Part shown: piece after piece, positions 54,335 to 64,000 of the stretch
Numbering within the stretch: the first letter of the stretch is position 1
Layout of the letters: each line of letters starts with the position of its first letter
Assembly (NCBI GenBank): GCA_004431415.1
Contig: QPMI01000416.1
Location: 186,001 to 250,000, forward strand
Direction: 5' to 3'
DNA from: Cyanophora paradoxa
Lineage: Eukaryota > Glaucocystophyceae > Cyanophorales > Cyanophoraceae
Length of the DNA: 64,000 nucleotides
Translations under genes and position numbers: made by a program
The notes under the pieces: generated by a model
The model's input: only the letters and a program-made list of their open reading frames with translations
Databases searched by the model: none
What the model was told of the DNA's origin: nothing

Positions 54335-57300
54335 ACACTCAATTACTAGCTTATTTACGTCTTGCAGCCCCCGTACTCACTCGAGCGGTCTTCAATGCAA
54401 ATGCGTCTAACAGCACCAGCCCTCCGCAATTCAAGCGGGAGAGCTTCCCAACGCCTGGAATTCGGATCACTGTCTTCGGGGCGTTTCTGGTAGCTGACGG
54501 CGAACCCCTTTCGGTACGCGTTTGCAACGAGACCGCAAAGGTTCTCGACAGCATCTCGATTGCGACCGAGGCCACGGTCAACGCAACGGGGCCTTCTTCG
54601 ACATGTGCGGCTGAATTTGCAGCTGGGAAATACTGTTGCGACATTGTTACCGAGTCTGCGGGGAATGGTATCGCATCTCTCACGAACGCATACTGTTGCA
54701 TGGCCAGGCCGAGCCCGTCGCCCAGTCCCAGCCCTTCGCCCAGCCCCAGCCCATCCCCCAGCCCTAGCCCGTCGCCCAGCCCCAGCCCGTCGCCCAGTCC
54801 CAGCCCGAGCCCGTCGCCAAGCCCGAGCCCGTCGCCCAGCCCGAGCCCGTCGCCCAGCCCGAGCCCGAGCCCGTCGCCCAGCCCTAGCCCGTCGCCCAGA
54901 CCGACCCCTTCGTCAAGCCCGAACCTGTCACCCAGTCCGTGCGAGTACCTCACAGAGAGTACAGGGGACTACACGTGGGTACCGCCCGCGTACTATCAGG
55001 ACCTGTGCAAGGTCATCTGTGGAGGGGAAGGGCAAACCGTTCACGTCGCCTTCCCCTACTTCAGTACAGTGTACAACGACCCCGACCGGGTGTACGTTTA
55101 CACCGGAGCCACGAAGACGTCGGCTAATCTGCTGCGCACTCTGTGGGGCGAGTACACAGAGGGTACGTTGCACATTTCTGCGGGTCGCTGCGCGCTTGTT
55201 CATTTCTACACGACTCGAACCTCCGCACCCCTCTCAACCACAAAGGCGACGCTCCGCTGGCTGATCACAGGTCGGCGCACCCTTTCGCCACGTAACAGCT
55301 TTGAATGGCTGATCGTGACGGTTTGCTATTGGTTATTGTGATTATCAGGGCACAATAAGTGCACTGGAGTTGACACAACACCCAACTGCCCGTCCGGATT
55401 GACAGGCAAGATCAACGGCAGCGTGAACCCGTCGTCCTTCACCTATCTTCCGACCCTCACCATCCCACCCGGTGATTTTGCACGTGATGCATTACTTTGA
55501 TTAGAGAAATACAGGACAAGCGAGCGATCTCGTGCAGGCTGTTCGGCAACCTACACGGCACTGTGCTTGAACGAGTATCCGGACTACACAAACGAGTACA
55601 TCCACTTCTACACAAGGCGCGTGAGAAAAAGCGATGATCAGCTCTCGATATACTGTGCGTTGTATGTATTTATTCCTCGGCCAGATTGAACGGGGTTGCG
55701 CTGCCGGGAACAAGGTCAGCGATTGCAAACAGATGGTCTTTCAAACAAATCCTCTAATTATATATTATCTCTGCGCCAGTGTCTCCGGGCAGACTCAACG
55801 AAAAGCATACTGCCCTACAACGACGGCCGATCTGGATTTCTCGACCCATTCTGTGTCGGCGTGCTCGGATTGCTTCCCAGCGCAGGTCTCAGCGATGATG
55901 GCCAACCCTTACGCAACGCCCGGCCGTTCCTACAACTGGCAAGTCAGCTCGACCATGATCTCATGCGGCTCCACCGCGAAGTGCTGTGCGCAGCGGGCTT
56001 TCAACGGCTCTTGAACTTCCGCTAGACCCTTCAGCTCACATGAATTCCGTCCGTTTCCCGCAGCGTGGGTGCCGAAAATCTTTCCGGTCGTCCCGGGCCC
56101 ATCGGAGTGCATTGTGGGCCAGTCGTGCACCATATCGTACACGTGGCAGGGCACAATCCCGACGATGACTGTCGCGCTGAAGAGCGTCAATGTTTCCGAC
56201 ATCGACGTTCTCCTCATTGCGACGGATGCAATTCCGGGTTCTTACTTCAATGGCAGCTACACTTGGACGGTGATTCGCCTGCTGCGCTTTAATTGCGGCT
56301 TTTTTTTTATCTTATTTGCCTCTTTCTGTTTTGGCAGCCGCCCCCGTCCTTGCAGCCAGGGTGCTACTGGATTGCTCTAAGCAGCACAGGATGCCCGGAG
56401 ACGCAAGCTACAACCGGGCCCGTCCTGATATCCGCAACATCCGGATCGATGCCGCCATGCCCGACACCCAGCCCTTCGCTGTTGCGGCCAGAGACAATGA
56501 CGCCGAGCCCAAGCCCAAGTCCGAGTCCGAGCCCGTCGCCAAGCCCATCGCCGACTGGTAGCCCGAGCCCAAGCCCGTCGCCGACTGCAAGCCCGAGCCC
56601 GAGCCCGTCGCTCAGCCCATCGCCGAGCGGGACGCCGAGCCCGAGCCCGTCGCCCAGAGTACGGCCTCAGACAAACGAGACTCTGAGCACGGCGCCCTGT
56701 TCGTTCATGCTCAGCGATCCTCCTACAGCAATTGCAACTCCGATGCCTGTTCCCTTCAAGGCCTACGTGACGAATCATGCTGCGACCGTCGGTGGGACTG
56801 AAAGAGGCAGCGTGTTTTCAACCATCAACGACGCTCTCTTCGTTGGTAGGCAGATGTTGATCCTCGTTTCGCCGTGGCGCATTTACTTTGTGCGGCTGAG
56901 CCTCTTTGCTCGCAAGGTTACGAAGGGAACTTTGATCGCTTTGGCAACAACGCATCGAGTCTTGTTTCGAATTCGTTTACGTCTCTATGCAACTGGTAGC
57001 TCTAGCTTTCTATCTCGCTGCAGAACTTTGCAAAATGCATGTCTGGTCTCATCAAATATTAAATGAATACCGACAGGGGACGCTACGTCACGCTAATGGA
57101 GGATCCAGTCACGAAGATCGTGTACGGCTTCACAACCTACTACGATAGATATGGGACGTTCAACGGGATCGCCATTCTCCGATGGAGTGAGTGGCGAGGG
57201 GTTTCGAAAACTGATCGCGATGGTTAAATTCGGAGATAACGACCGGATGTCTGTTCGCATCACCGTTAATGTGTTTGCGGCGCTTGCAGACGGGTCGACG

Positions 57301-57732
57301 TCAGTGCCTTGCCAGACTATTGCTTTTATGCCGTCGGATGTCTCTGTCATTTTTCCACTTGTCGTTCTCTCTGAGCAAAAGGTATATATGCATTTGCATG
57401 AAAGACTTCTTTGCGACCTTTTGACGTCTGAGCGCAATGCTCTCCAGATCTGGATTGCGTTTGGATACAGACGAGACATACAAGAAATGACCAACGGGCT
57501 CGTCGTGTTCGATCTGGTGTCGCTCTCGTGGTCGACTCGCATCCCAAGGAGCAGCTTCCTCACGACAGGACCCAAAGAGCAATATTACACCAACGGCTTC
57601 GGTTGGCGTTACAAAGCGATCAAGACATACAGCGGGCCTTTCAGTGCGCGACAGCAAGCTTCCGGAGCGGTATCCAACGGCCGGCTGTACGTCTACGGAG
57701 GGGGGCGTCCGTACACCGAACTGTATTATGAT
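54335..57732 (+). CDS. Giant secreted modular protein, 3' part (Ser-Pro linkers, CUB-like, Kre9-like, Kelch), cut off by element 2
   Basis: Continues the gene starting at 36532. Order: TQLLAYLRLAAPVLTRAVFN and a Cys-containing domain ending NAYCCMARP; a Ser-Pro linker (54705-54935); a CUB-like module (FSTVYNDPDRVYVYTGATKT); Cys-rich exons (CPSGLTGKINGSVNPSSFTY, CSATYTALCLNEYPDYTNEY); a Kre9-like module (CTISYTWQGTIPTMTVALKS); a second Ser-Pro linker (about 56505-56660); then VTKIVYGFTTYYDRYGTFNG and Kelch-like blades (NGLVVFDLVSLSWS; PFSARQQASGAVSNGRLYVY then GGG). The coding frame runs into the predicted left end of element 2 at 57733 after ELYYD. The CUB-to-Kre9 section is a recent duplicate of 40.7-42.2 kb, introns included. 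Confidence 0.7.
54705..54935 (+). repeat. Ser-Pro repeat-coding region
   Basis: Alternating AGC/TCG and CCC/CCG codons encode about 65 residues of (Ser-Pro)n. Proteins of this kind in green algae carry hydroxyproline O-glycosylation and act as stiff wall or matrix spacers. A shorter version lies at 56505-56660. Confidence 0.9.
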
Positions 57733-58081
57733 AGTGCGGGGTCGTCGAAAAAAAATCCACTTTGTGCCCACTCTACGGGACTGGGCCTCTTCGCCGTCAT
57801 CCGCCACCCCATCCCCTCGTCATCACGTTAGCGGTGTCTGATTGCAACCTGACTCATAAAGAGCATTCAGGGTCATAGCTAGTCGCAAAATCGTCTGAAA
57901 AGAGATTTGGCGTGTAGTAACGAAATTTGGCGTGGGGTAACGATTTAAAAAACGAATTCCTAGATGAACCACAGCTCATAATTAATAAAATTCAAATCGT
58001 CCCTACTACGGTTTCCTTGAAGAAGCCTGGCTCATAATTAACCTTATAGCCAACGAACCGACCAATCGACCTTTCGAGTTG
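57733..58081. repeat. Predicted left terminal region of element 2
   Basis: No gene. It includes a direct repeat TTTGGCGTGxxGTAACGA (57906 and 57928) comparable to the subterminal repeats of element 1. The inverted-repeat status cannot be tested inside this window. Confidence 0.45.
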
Positions 58082-58650
58082 CTACTTCTGTTTCGGCGCG
58101 CTTCGCAAATTATGCTTGACGGGACCACCTAAATATTTCGGATTAAAATCGCTCGCAAGCTTCTTCAGCTCCCTCGCCTGCCGCGTCTGTCCGGCATATT
58201 TCTTAGTTTCGATCAAGCCCTCTCGCCTCAGCTTGCGCTCGACCTTCTCCTTAGTCGCTTTCTTCTCTATACGCTCGCTAGCTATAGGGACTGCGGTGCT
58301 AGCAGGCCTGATCTCCTGGGGTTTGACCCTCCGTTTAATCTCGACTCCGTCCTTGGTGATCAGCCTCACACGGTTCCTGTCAGCGCCGACGACCGTGTAC
58401 ACCTCCTTGCTTGGCTGAGCCGTTCCCTTTGCAAATATTGAGGGCTTCGGCTCTAAGACGCGCACCTTGGTCCCAGGCTCGAACTTAGGCGCAGCCTCGC
58501 GCTCGATTTGATTTTGCTTCTGAATTAATTCGTGCAGCTGCTGTCCTACCGCAGGACGCTCATGCACCCACAAGGGAGATACCTCACCACCGAAGGCAGA
58601 GTGCTTTGTTCCGTTATAGGCCTTCACTAGCATTGGGATCCGGCTCAGGA
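58082..58650 (-). pseudogene. Integrase of element 2, C-terminal fragment
   Basis: Begins in the displaced frame with LVKAYNGTKHSAFGG, the counterpart of NNSPHSALKND in element 1. An SH3-like segment follows (FEPGTKVRVLEPKPSIFAKG, SKEVYTVVGADRNRVRLITK) with a basic tail ending VKHNLRSAPKQK, like the tail of the element 1 integrase. Confidence 0.85.
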
Positions 58651-59013
58651 AGAAGGGAGAGCCCGAGCCTCGGAATCCTTTCGAATCAGAGCCCTCAGAG
58701 TCCGAGCGAAGCGATCAATAATCCCGAGCTTATCACCCTTCGTAATATGATCGTCCTTTGCGATGTCAGTGTGCATACTCAGATTATTGGAAGCAGCCAT
58801 GTCCCTTATCGCTTTCGTATTAAAGCCAGCATCAGCCGCAAAGCCCCATATCCCATCTAAGCTAGCAATGAATTTCGGTAGCTGTGAGAACGTCTCCAGT
58901 TTTCTGACGACAGCAAAGCGCGAGGCAATTTCAATCGCAGCGAAGAGCCTGTACTTTCCAATGAAAAGTACGTCGACTTGATATGCGCCAGGCGGGGCTG
59001 AGATTTGATACAT
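58645..59013 (-). pseudogene. Integrase of element 2, catalytic-core fragment
   Basis: Contains YQVDVLFIG (first Asp), FAADAGFNTKA (second Asp) and, 38 residues on, LGIIDRFARTL, again with Asp in place of Glu. Compared with element 1 it lacks about 60 N-terminal residues, and the frame breaks after RKDSEARALPSS, before the C-terminal domain. Two lesions make function unlikely unless the shift is a sequencing error. Confidence 0.85.
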
Positions 59014-59020
59014 TTAATGA

Positions 59021-60163
59021 TTACGCAGCATTATTGTGCCAGTGTCCAAGCGCTCGAGTATCGACCTTGTTGTCGCACAGGAATCGCTTTGTATCGAGAG
59101 TGTGCAACGCCTGCTTAGTCGTCCTCTGTAAAATGATCTCATGTTGCTTTGATCGAAACTGATGAATGCCTTCAACAACGCATGATGCGCCCTTATCGAT
59201 GCAGTCGAAGAATTGCTGACGTCTTAGCTGCTTCATGTAATTTCTGTTTATTCCCTTGCAAACGACTTTTTCATCATCCTCGTCCTTTTCTTTTTCGCGA
59301 TCCTCTGGCAAACTATACCAGTAGCTCTTTGGTCGGTTCCCAATGAACTCCAGCATTTGCACGCCGTTCATTACATCCTTGAAAAGCCCTGGCACCTTCT
59401 TCGTCGCCTTTTTAATCCTTTTAATCTGATCGAGAGTCATCCCAGTAAACAGCGGATGATCATCTTTGTAACCGCTCACATCTAGGTGCGGCATGATCTT
59501 CCTCATATCATCGTAGATGTCATAATCTGGGTCTGATGAAGTTACCTCAAGGATCAAACTGTCAGTATCGGTGGCGAGCAGCCTCATGTTGTCTCCCCAC
59601 AACGGCTTCAGAACGGTATAGTAGAACTTGTACATGTGCAACTTGGCCAGTTCGAGAATAGCAAAGCCACCGTAAATCGGTTTGTTTAAAAGCTGGACAG
59701 TCTTTCTATTTTCAACGAAAGCAAAGTCTCCGAATTCTTCGACTCTTTTTACACGCTTTGGTTCAGCAGCAAGCTTACTCAACCTAGCGGGATCAGTAAC
59801 AAGTTCGGCCTTGATATGATTACGAACATTTTCGATATTCTTGCCGAAAACGCTGTTGCTTGCCAACTTGAAATAATCTTGCAAGAACTTGTACGAGGCC
59901 TCTGCCCGTTTTAGCGTGTTTAGATCGGTAAATGTTTTAAGCCAAGCCACTTGCTTATAGCTGACGACTCGGTGGATCTTCTTTACAACTAATCCCATTT
60001 GAACATAGAACTGGAGAACTCGTCCATCGGTAACGTAATTCTTCTTGCTTAGCAGATTCGGCACGAGCTTCTTCGTCTTCTCAACGTGAATAAGCTTTTC
60101 GTCAGCTATAACCTTCTGCTGAGCGGCGGAGAGGAGACTGGAAGATACAAGCATAGTCTCTGG
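59021..60163 (-). pseudogene. Protein-primed PolB of element 2, C-terminal (polymerase) part
   Basis: Continues the polymerase after a one-base shift in a CCC run near 60162-60164. Motif B LASNSVFGKNIENVRNH (about 98-114) and motif C LATDTDSL (about 193-200) are intact. The thumb region reads LEFIGNRPKSYWYSL then NYMKQLRRQQFFDCIDKG. It ends eight bases before the integrase fragment. Confidence 0.9.
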
Positions 60164-63132
60164 GCAAGTGGGTAATCCGAAAACTTGTCGTGTAATTCAT
60201 TTGGCACTTCTAGGTCGATCTCCAATGTATAGCCACGGTCGCCATCAAAGTCAAAGCTTGCAATCTGTGATATATCGAGTGTCTCGTCTAACTTGAAATC
60301 GCCAACGGGAAGCTTTTGTGACTCTGCAAAGCAATACAGAGCATTAGCGTCGAAGTACATAAGATACGATGTAAGCTTTGTCCGATCATGATCCTTCAGA
60401 TACTTGTTGTTCGCCTTTGCATGGCGCTTTGAAATCATGGATATACCGCCTCTTATTCCATTCTCAAACATACGGTATATCGACTCCTGGCCTTCGTGCA
60501 ACAGGTCGAATTCAACCTTCGTTAGTTTAAGAGCAGTGTTCCAGAAAAACCCAGGCGACGACATGTAATAGGCAGGGTCCAGACCGTAAGTATCCATTGA
60601 TTCAGACCGATAGTTCTCGAAGATGTCGGCGAGCAAAGTGATATCGAGAGCCATATAATGGAGCATATAGTCTCGCAAAGTCATACAACCAAGCGCAGAC
60701 CATACCCTCTGTGCATGCAGATAATCATCATCAGATATCCCCTCGTTCTTGAGGCTGCTAAAAAATCGCTCCTTCACTGGCAAGCAAGTATCTTCAAGCT
60801 TTGAGTCGTCATCAACGTACTCATAAGGAAAAACACCTTTGCGAGTCATCAGTTCAAACATATGCAGCTCAGGGAAAAGCTTCCTAGTGTAAACGAATTT
60901 CGAATAATCGGGAGAACCGTCTTCATGTTTTAAGATCAGGCCTTTAGCCAGTTCTTCGAGGCTGCCCAGCATATGCTTTGAGCTGTCTCTGAATTTGTAG
61001 ATGCCGTAAGTAAGCTGGGATATCTTCTCGCTGTTCTGGAAAATGTCTCCCCAACTATCCGACAAGAGTCCTTCCGGTCGCATCGTCCACATCAGTTCCT
61101 TATGTTTTTGCTCGATCAGTTCTTTGATCGCAGCCTCGGACAGTGACGCCTGATTTTCAGCAGTGATTATCGGCTTCAAACGCTCGATCTCGTCCTTGAC
61201 GCGTTTCTTATAATCCTCAGCCGCAGCCTTTCGACGAACCATTCCTTTGATTAAAGCCATGAGTACCAGATGCGAGTCAAAGCCTGTGAGGTTATGAGCG
61301 AATATCGATACCTCAATTGACTTTGCCCTGCGACGGTTGCATCCATGACAAGCAGCGCCTAGATATTCCCCGGTATCATGGTTGTGATCAGCTTTTTTCT
61401 CCCCATTGATCTCCTCTTTGCAAAGATAACAGTGCGTTGCAGCTCTGTGGAATTCCTTATCGTCCGCAGTCATTACGATTGGCTTTTTCCGTTTCAACAG
61501 TTTCCAAAGTTTAGGCTCAATTTCATCTAGCCAACCCACGAATTCTTCGGCTAAAGCTGCTTCATCAGGACCCGATTTCTTAAACCAAAGTGGTTCACGC
61601 AATCCCTTCCCGATGATCTGGCATCCGATTGCAGCGAGCTCATTCTTTGACAAGTCTACTGTAGTTTTCTTCTTCTTCTTTTGCGAGTTCGCTTGCGTGC
61701 CGCTATCACTAATCGCTTTAAAACGAGTCTCTGTATCAAAGCTGCCAATCAAACGAGCGCGAATAGTCTTTGCGAAATCCATAAACTTCAAATTATGTTT
61801 TCCCTCCTTCGGAAGCTTATCGGCAACAAGCTCAGTTCTCTCAAGACAGCGGTCGAATTTCATGTGATTATCGTATGCAGACTCACTCGAGAATGCACGC
61901 TGACAGGCGAGGCATATCTTTTTAGCATGCTCATTGGCCGATCTCAATAACCGACTAACGTTCTTAACCCAGACGTAATGCCCGACGTGCTCCGCATTTT
62001 CTCGAGGGATATACAGCAAAACGATTGCGTCGTTTGAGCCTGAGAAATAAACAAGCGAGACTTTTCCCTCATCGTCATCAGAAGGCATGTAAATGCACAA
62101 CTTTAGATCATTCGCGGTCTCGAAACGTCTGAAGATATTTGAGTCTAGCGGTGTCGGCTCAGGGATCATCGTCCAGTCGTATTTGGAAGCGTGCTCTCGA
62201 TAGTGCGTTAGGTCTCGCGCATCAGCACCTGTGGGGGGAGGATGCAGAGCGGCCAGCACAGCGTACTTGAAGCATTGACCTTCGGGCGAGTTCGGATTGA
62301 TTGCGCATTTCTTGTTCTTTATCCAAGTCGGGATTTCAACGGTATTGCGAGCTCCTCCGATCAATCGCAGATGCATGAGTGTATGAACTCTCACGTCCAG
62401 ATAGGTCACCAGCTCCCAGCTGTCATTTGAGTGCTCCACAATGTTATCGATTTCAATCATGTGCCTGAGGAGAACCTCGGACAGATCCTCGCCAGGCAAT
62501 ATCCGCTTGTAATCTGGCTCAAAGATTCTAGGCCTAGAGAACGTCTCATGGACCTCCCCGTTGATGATCTCGATTTTCTTGAATTGACCCCAGGCAGAAA
62601 CCTTCATGATGATTCCCTGGTCTCTCTCGTTTGCATCAGCTACCCGCCGACTCAGGTACTCGACGAAGCCATCTCGGAACTCTGAATTAGTGCGCACGAG
62701 TGCTGCAAGGGATTGGACTGGCTGCAGCTCGAGAGGAATGCGGTCTGTCACTGTGTCGGAAACACCATTCAAAGCAGTCGTTCTCACATAAAACTCGTGC
62801 GCGCCAGCAACCACTCGTATCTGCTGGCCTTCAGGATCAGGCTCATACCCAGGTAGCTCATCGTAGGCCATAGCTCGGTCCGCTGCAATTGTGATTGGGG
62901 CAGCCCTCTCTGAGATACGGCGCCTCGGTCTGAAGTTAAGAGTCTTCAGAGCGTCGACGATAATCTTGTACTTTTGAATTGTCGTAAACCTAGCCCGAGA
63001 GCTGGCCGCCGCAATTCTCAGAATTTTATTTTCAAACACACTTGTTATAACTCCCTGCAAGCGCAAAGCAACGGCATCCGCGAACAGTCTCTGCTTGATC
63101 TCATCTAGCAATCTCTGACGCGACCGCGACAT
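60160..63132 (-). pseudogene. Protein-primed PolB of element 2, N-terminal and exonuclease part
   Basis: The start at MSRSRQRLLDEIKQ (63132) is preferred to the upstream Met at 63252. Order (numbering from 63252): EGQCFKYAVLAALHP (324-338), the N-terminal signature of Polinton/adintovirus-type polymerases; a zinc-finger-like CLACQRAF...H...C (447-469); ExoI FDTET (505-509); a Cys4/His endonuclease-VII-like insert CYLCKEEI...DHNHDTGEYLGAACHGCN (608-639); ExoII HNLTGFDSHL (653-662); ExoIII HYMALD (865-870); polymerase motif A YFDANALY (966-973). The frame is lost after SDYPLA, and the remainder is in 59021-60163. A full proofreading pPolB, unlike the polymerase of element 1. Confidence 0.9.
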
Positions 63133-63375
63133 TTTCTTTTTCAAATGTAAGACGAGATTATATTTCGAGAGATTCAACGCATCGGTTCTGACGGGACTCC
63201 TTTCTATATTCATACAGATCACGCTCCCTTTAAGGCGTGGGGCGGCACGCAACTGCGTTTCAAAAAATAAGAGGCGGCAAGCAAAAGCTAGCTATAGCCG
63301 GAGGCAAGGCTGCCTCCTTGGCTGCCGCCCCATCTCTTACCACTTACCTCGAACGAATTGTCTTCCAATGTCCAC
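63133..63375. other. Gap upstream of element 2 polymerase
   Basis: GGCGGCAAGCAAAAGC...GCTGCCGCC forms inverted-repeat arms around GCTAGCTATAGC (about 63270-63330). The 40 codons between 63252 and 63132 are open but probably a leader. No gene called. Confidence 0.35.
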
Positions 63376-63747
63376 TTACTCTATCATAGGCGACGGGGCA
63401 ACATCGCTAGCCTGCGACTCGACGTCGCTGTTTGTCTGCGACCCCTGAGATGCTGTTTGCGATTCGGTTGATGATGCTGCGAGTTCTGCAGCCCGCTTGC
63501 GCAAACGCCACTGACGATTCACCTCCTTAATCCGCTCGTGCTTTACCGGGTCTGCCATGTACTTGCGGCGTCGCAGACGTTCACCCTCACGATAATGCTC
63601 GATATTCTGCTGACGCCTCAGCCTACGAATCCGGAGGACCTCCTCGTGAGGTATCACAGTCTTCTCGTAGACTCGCACCATCAGCACTTTCATAGCGCCC
63701 TGAGGGGTCAAATCGTTGTTGCAGCTCTGCATTTCCTGCTCATTCAT
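63376..63747 (-). CDS. Small basic protein of element 2, unknown function
   Basis: 123 residues: MNEQEMQSCNNDLTPQGAMK, then a strongly basic centre (IRRLRRQQNIEHYREGERLR, RRRKYMADPVKHERIKEVNR) and a Ser/Gln-rich acidic tail ending APSPMIE. Likely nucleic-acid binding. Its position next to the polymerase mirrors that of the 84-residue gene in element 1. Confidence 0.65.
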   Translation of the reverse strand: MNEQEMQSCNNDLTPQGAMKVLMVRVYEKTVIPHEEVLRIRRLRRQQNIEHYREGERLRRRKYMADPVKHERIKEVNRQWRLRKRAAELAASSTESQTASQGSQTNSDVESQASDVAPSPMIE

Positions 63748-63846
63748 CGATAATAGCGACGGGATTTATTTTTCGATAATATCACGCGATCAGTTCGAGC
63801 GCGCTATTCCTTTTATATTATAGCGGAGCGTTTTCTTTAAGGCGCA

Positions 63847-64000
63847 ATGCCAAGGCATGCTTGCGTGCCGCGTGCTGTTAAAATGAGTTCAAAAAGTGAC
63901 AGCGAATCATCGAGCGACTCATCTTGCGAAAACGACCCCGACAGCACTACGTTTGAGCTTAGATGGCCCGGGCGCACGATCTTCTCTTCCGCTGATCGGA
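63847..64000 (+). CDS. Start of a divergent element 2 gene, truncated by the window edge
   Basis: Open from ATG 63847 (MPRHACVPRAVKMSSKSDSE; a second in-frame ATG at 63883) to the edge. Ser/Asp-rich N-terminus then TTFELRWPGRTIF. TTTTCTTTAAGGCGCA lies immediately before the first ATG and matches the motif upstream of element 1 genes. In element 1 the plus-strand genes are structural, so this could be too; unproven. Confidence 0.5.
   Translation, partial: MPRHACVPRAVKMSSKSDSESSSDSSCENDPDSTTFELRWPGRTIFSSADR

Larger units (their letters stand above)
57733..64000. mobile_element. Polinton-type element 2, left part only (runs off the right edge)
   Basis: Carries, all on the minus strand, a frameshifted rve integrase, a frameshifted canonical protein-primed PolB and a small basic ORF, then a divergent plus-strand gene at the window edge. 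The predicted left end is AGTGCGGGG at 57733, because the host Kelch frame stops making sense there, the element starts AG as element 1 does, and the distance to the integrase stop (about 350 bp) equals that in element 1. The preceding 6 bp are TATGAT. The other end is outside the window, so the inverted repeat and target duplication are unproven. Capsid genes would be expected beyond 64 kb. Confidence 0.8.

Overview
This is nuclear DNA of a unicellular eukaryote, most likely an alga. Host genes are GC-rich and split by many short introns. There is a phytochrome with its bilin-binding Cys in the GAF domain, as in plant, prasinophyte, glaucophyte and cyanobacterial phytochromes. There are also very large secreted modular proteins joined by Ser-Pro repeat linkers, of the kind known from green algal extracellular matrix proteins. 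I favour a green-lineage alga but cannot name a species. All host gene models below were spliced by eye, so exon edges are approximate.

Layout of the first half: 1-4.8 kb, phytochrome (minus, C-terminal part off the left edge). 5.3-5.8 kb, a 5'-truncated LINE-like insert. 6.6-7.7 kb, an unrecognised spliced gene (plus). 8.3-12.1 kb, a UBXN11/socius-like SEP-UBX protein (minus). 12.65-14.7 kb, a CECR5/HDHD5-like HAD phosphatase (plus). 16.0 kb, a tRNA-derived SINE with a perfect 10-bp target duplication. 17.9-19.3 kb, a gene with a possible degenerate AP2-like domain (minus). 21.2-24.7 kb, two head-to-tail copies of a 1.6-1.9 kb repeat carrying a 149-bp tandem array.

Layout of the second half: 25.3-31.9 kb, a secreted beta-propeller-type protein gene with a 1-kb internal duplication. 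32-34.2 kb, a TPR-like gene. From 36.5 kb a second, very long secreted modular gene runs to about 57.7 kb with CUB-like, Kre9-like, IPT/TIG, Ser-Pro and Kelch modules.

Two Polinton/Maverick-type virus-like elements lie inside that last gene. Element 1 (43422-54299) is complete: 353-bp terminal inverted repeats (one mismatch), a perfect 6-bp target duplication (TTCGCT), an rve integrase, a family-B-like DNA polymerase joined to an SF1 helicase and an HNH-like tail, a penton-type minor capsid protein, a double-jelly-roll-type major capsid protein and an A32-like packaging ATPase. It sits in a host intron, one base after the intron's first G. Element 2 (from about 57733 to beyond the right edge) interrupts a Kelch exon. 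It carries a different, canonical Polinton protein-primed PolB and a related integrase, both frameshifted. The two elements therefore have related integrases but unrelated-looking replication modules, and together they are the most interesting content of the window.
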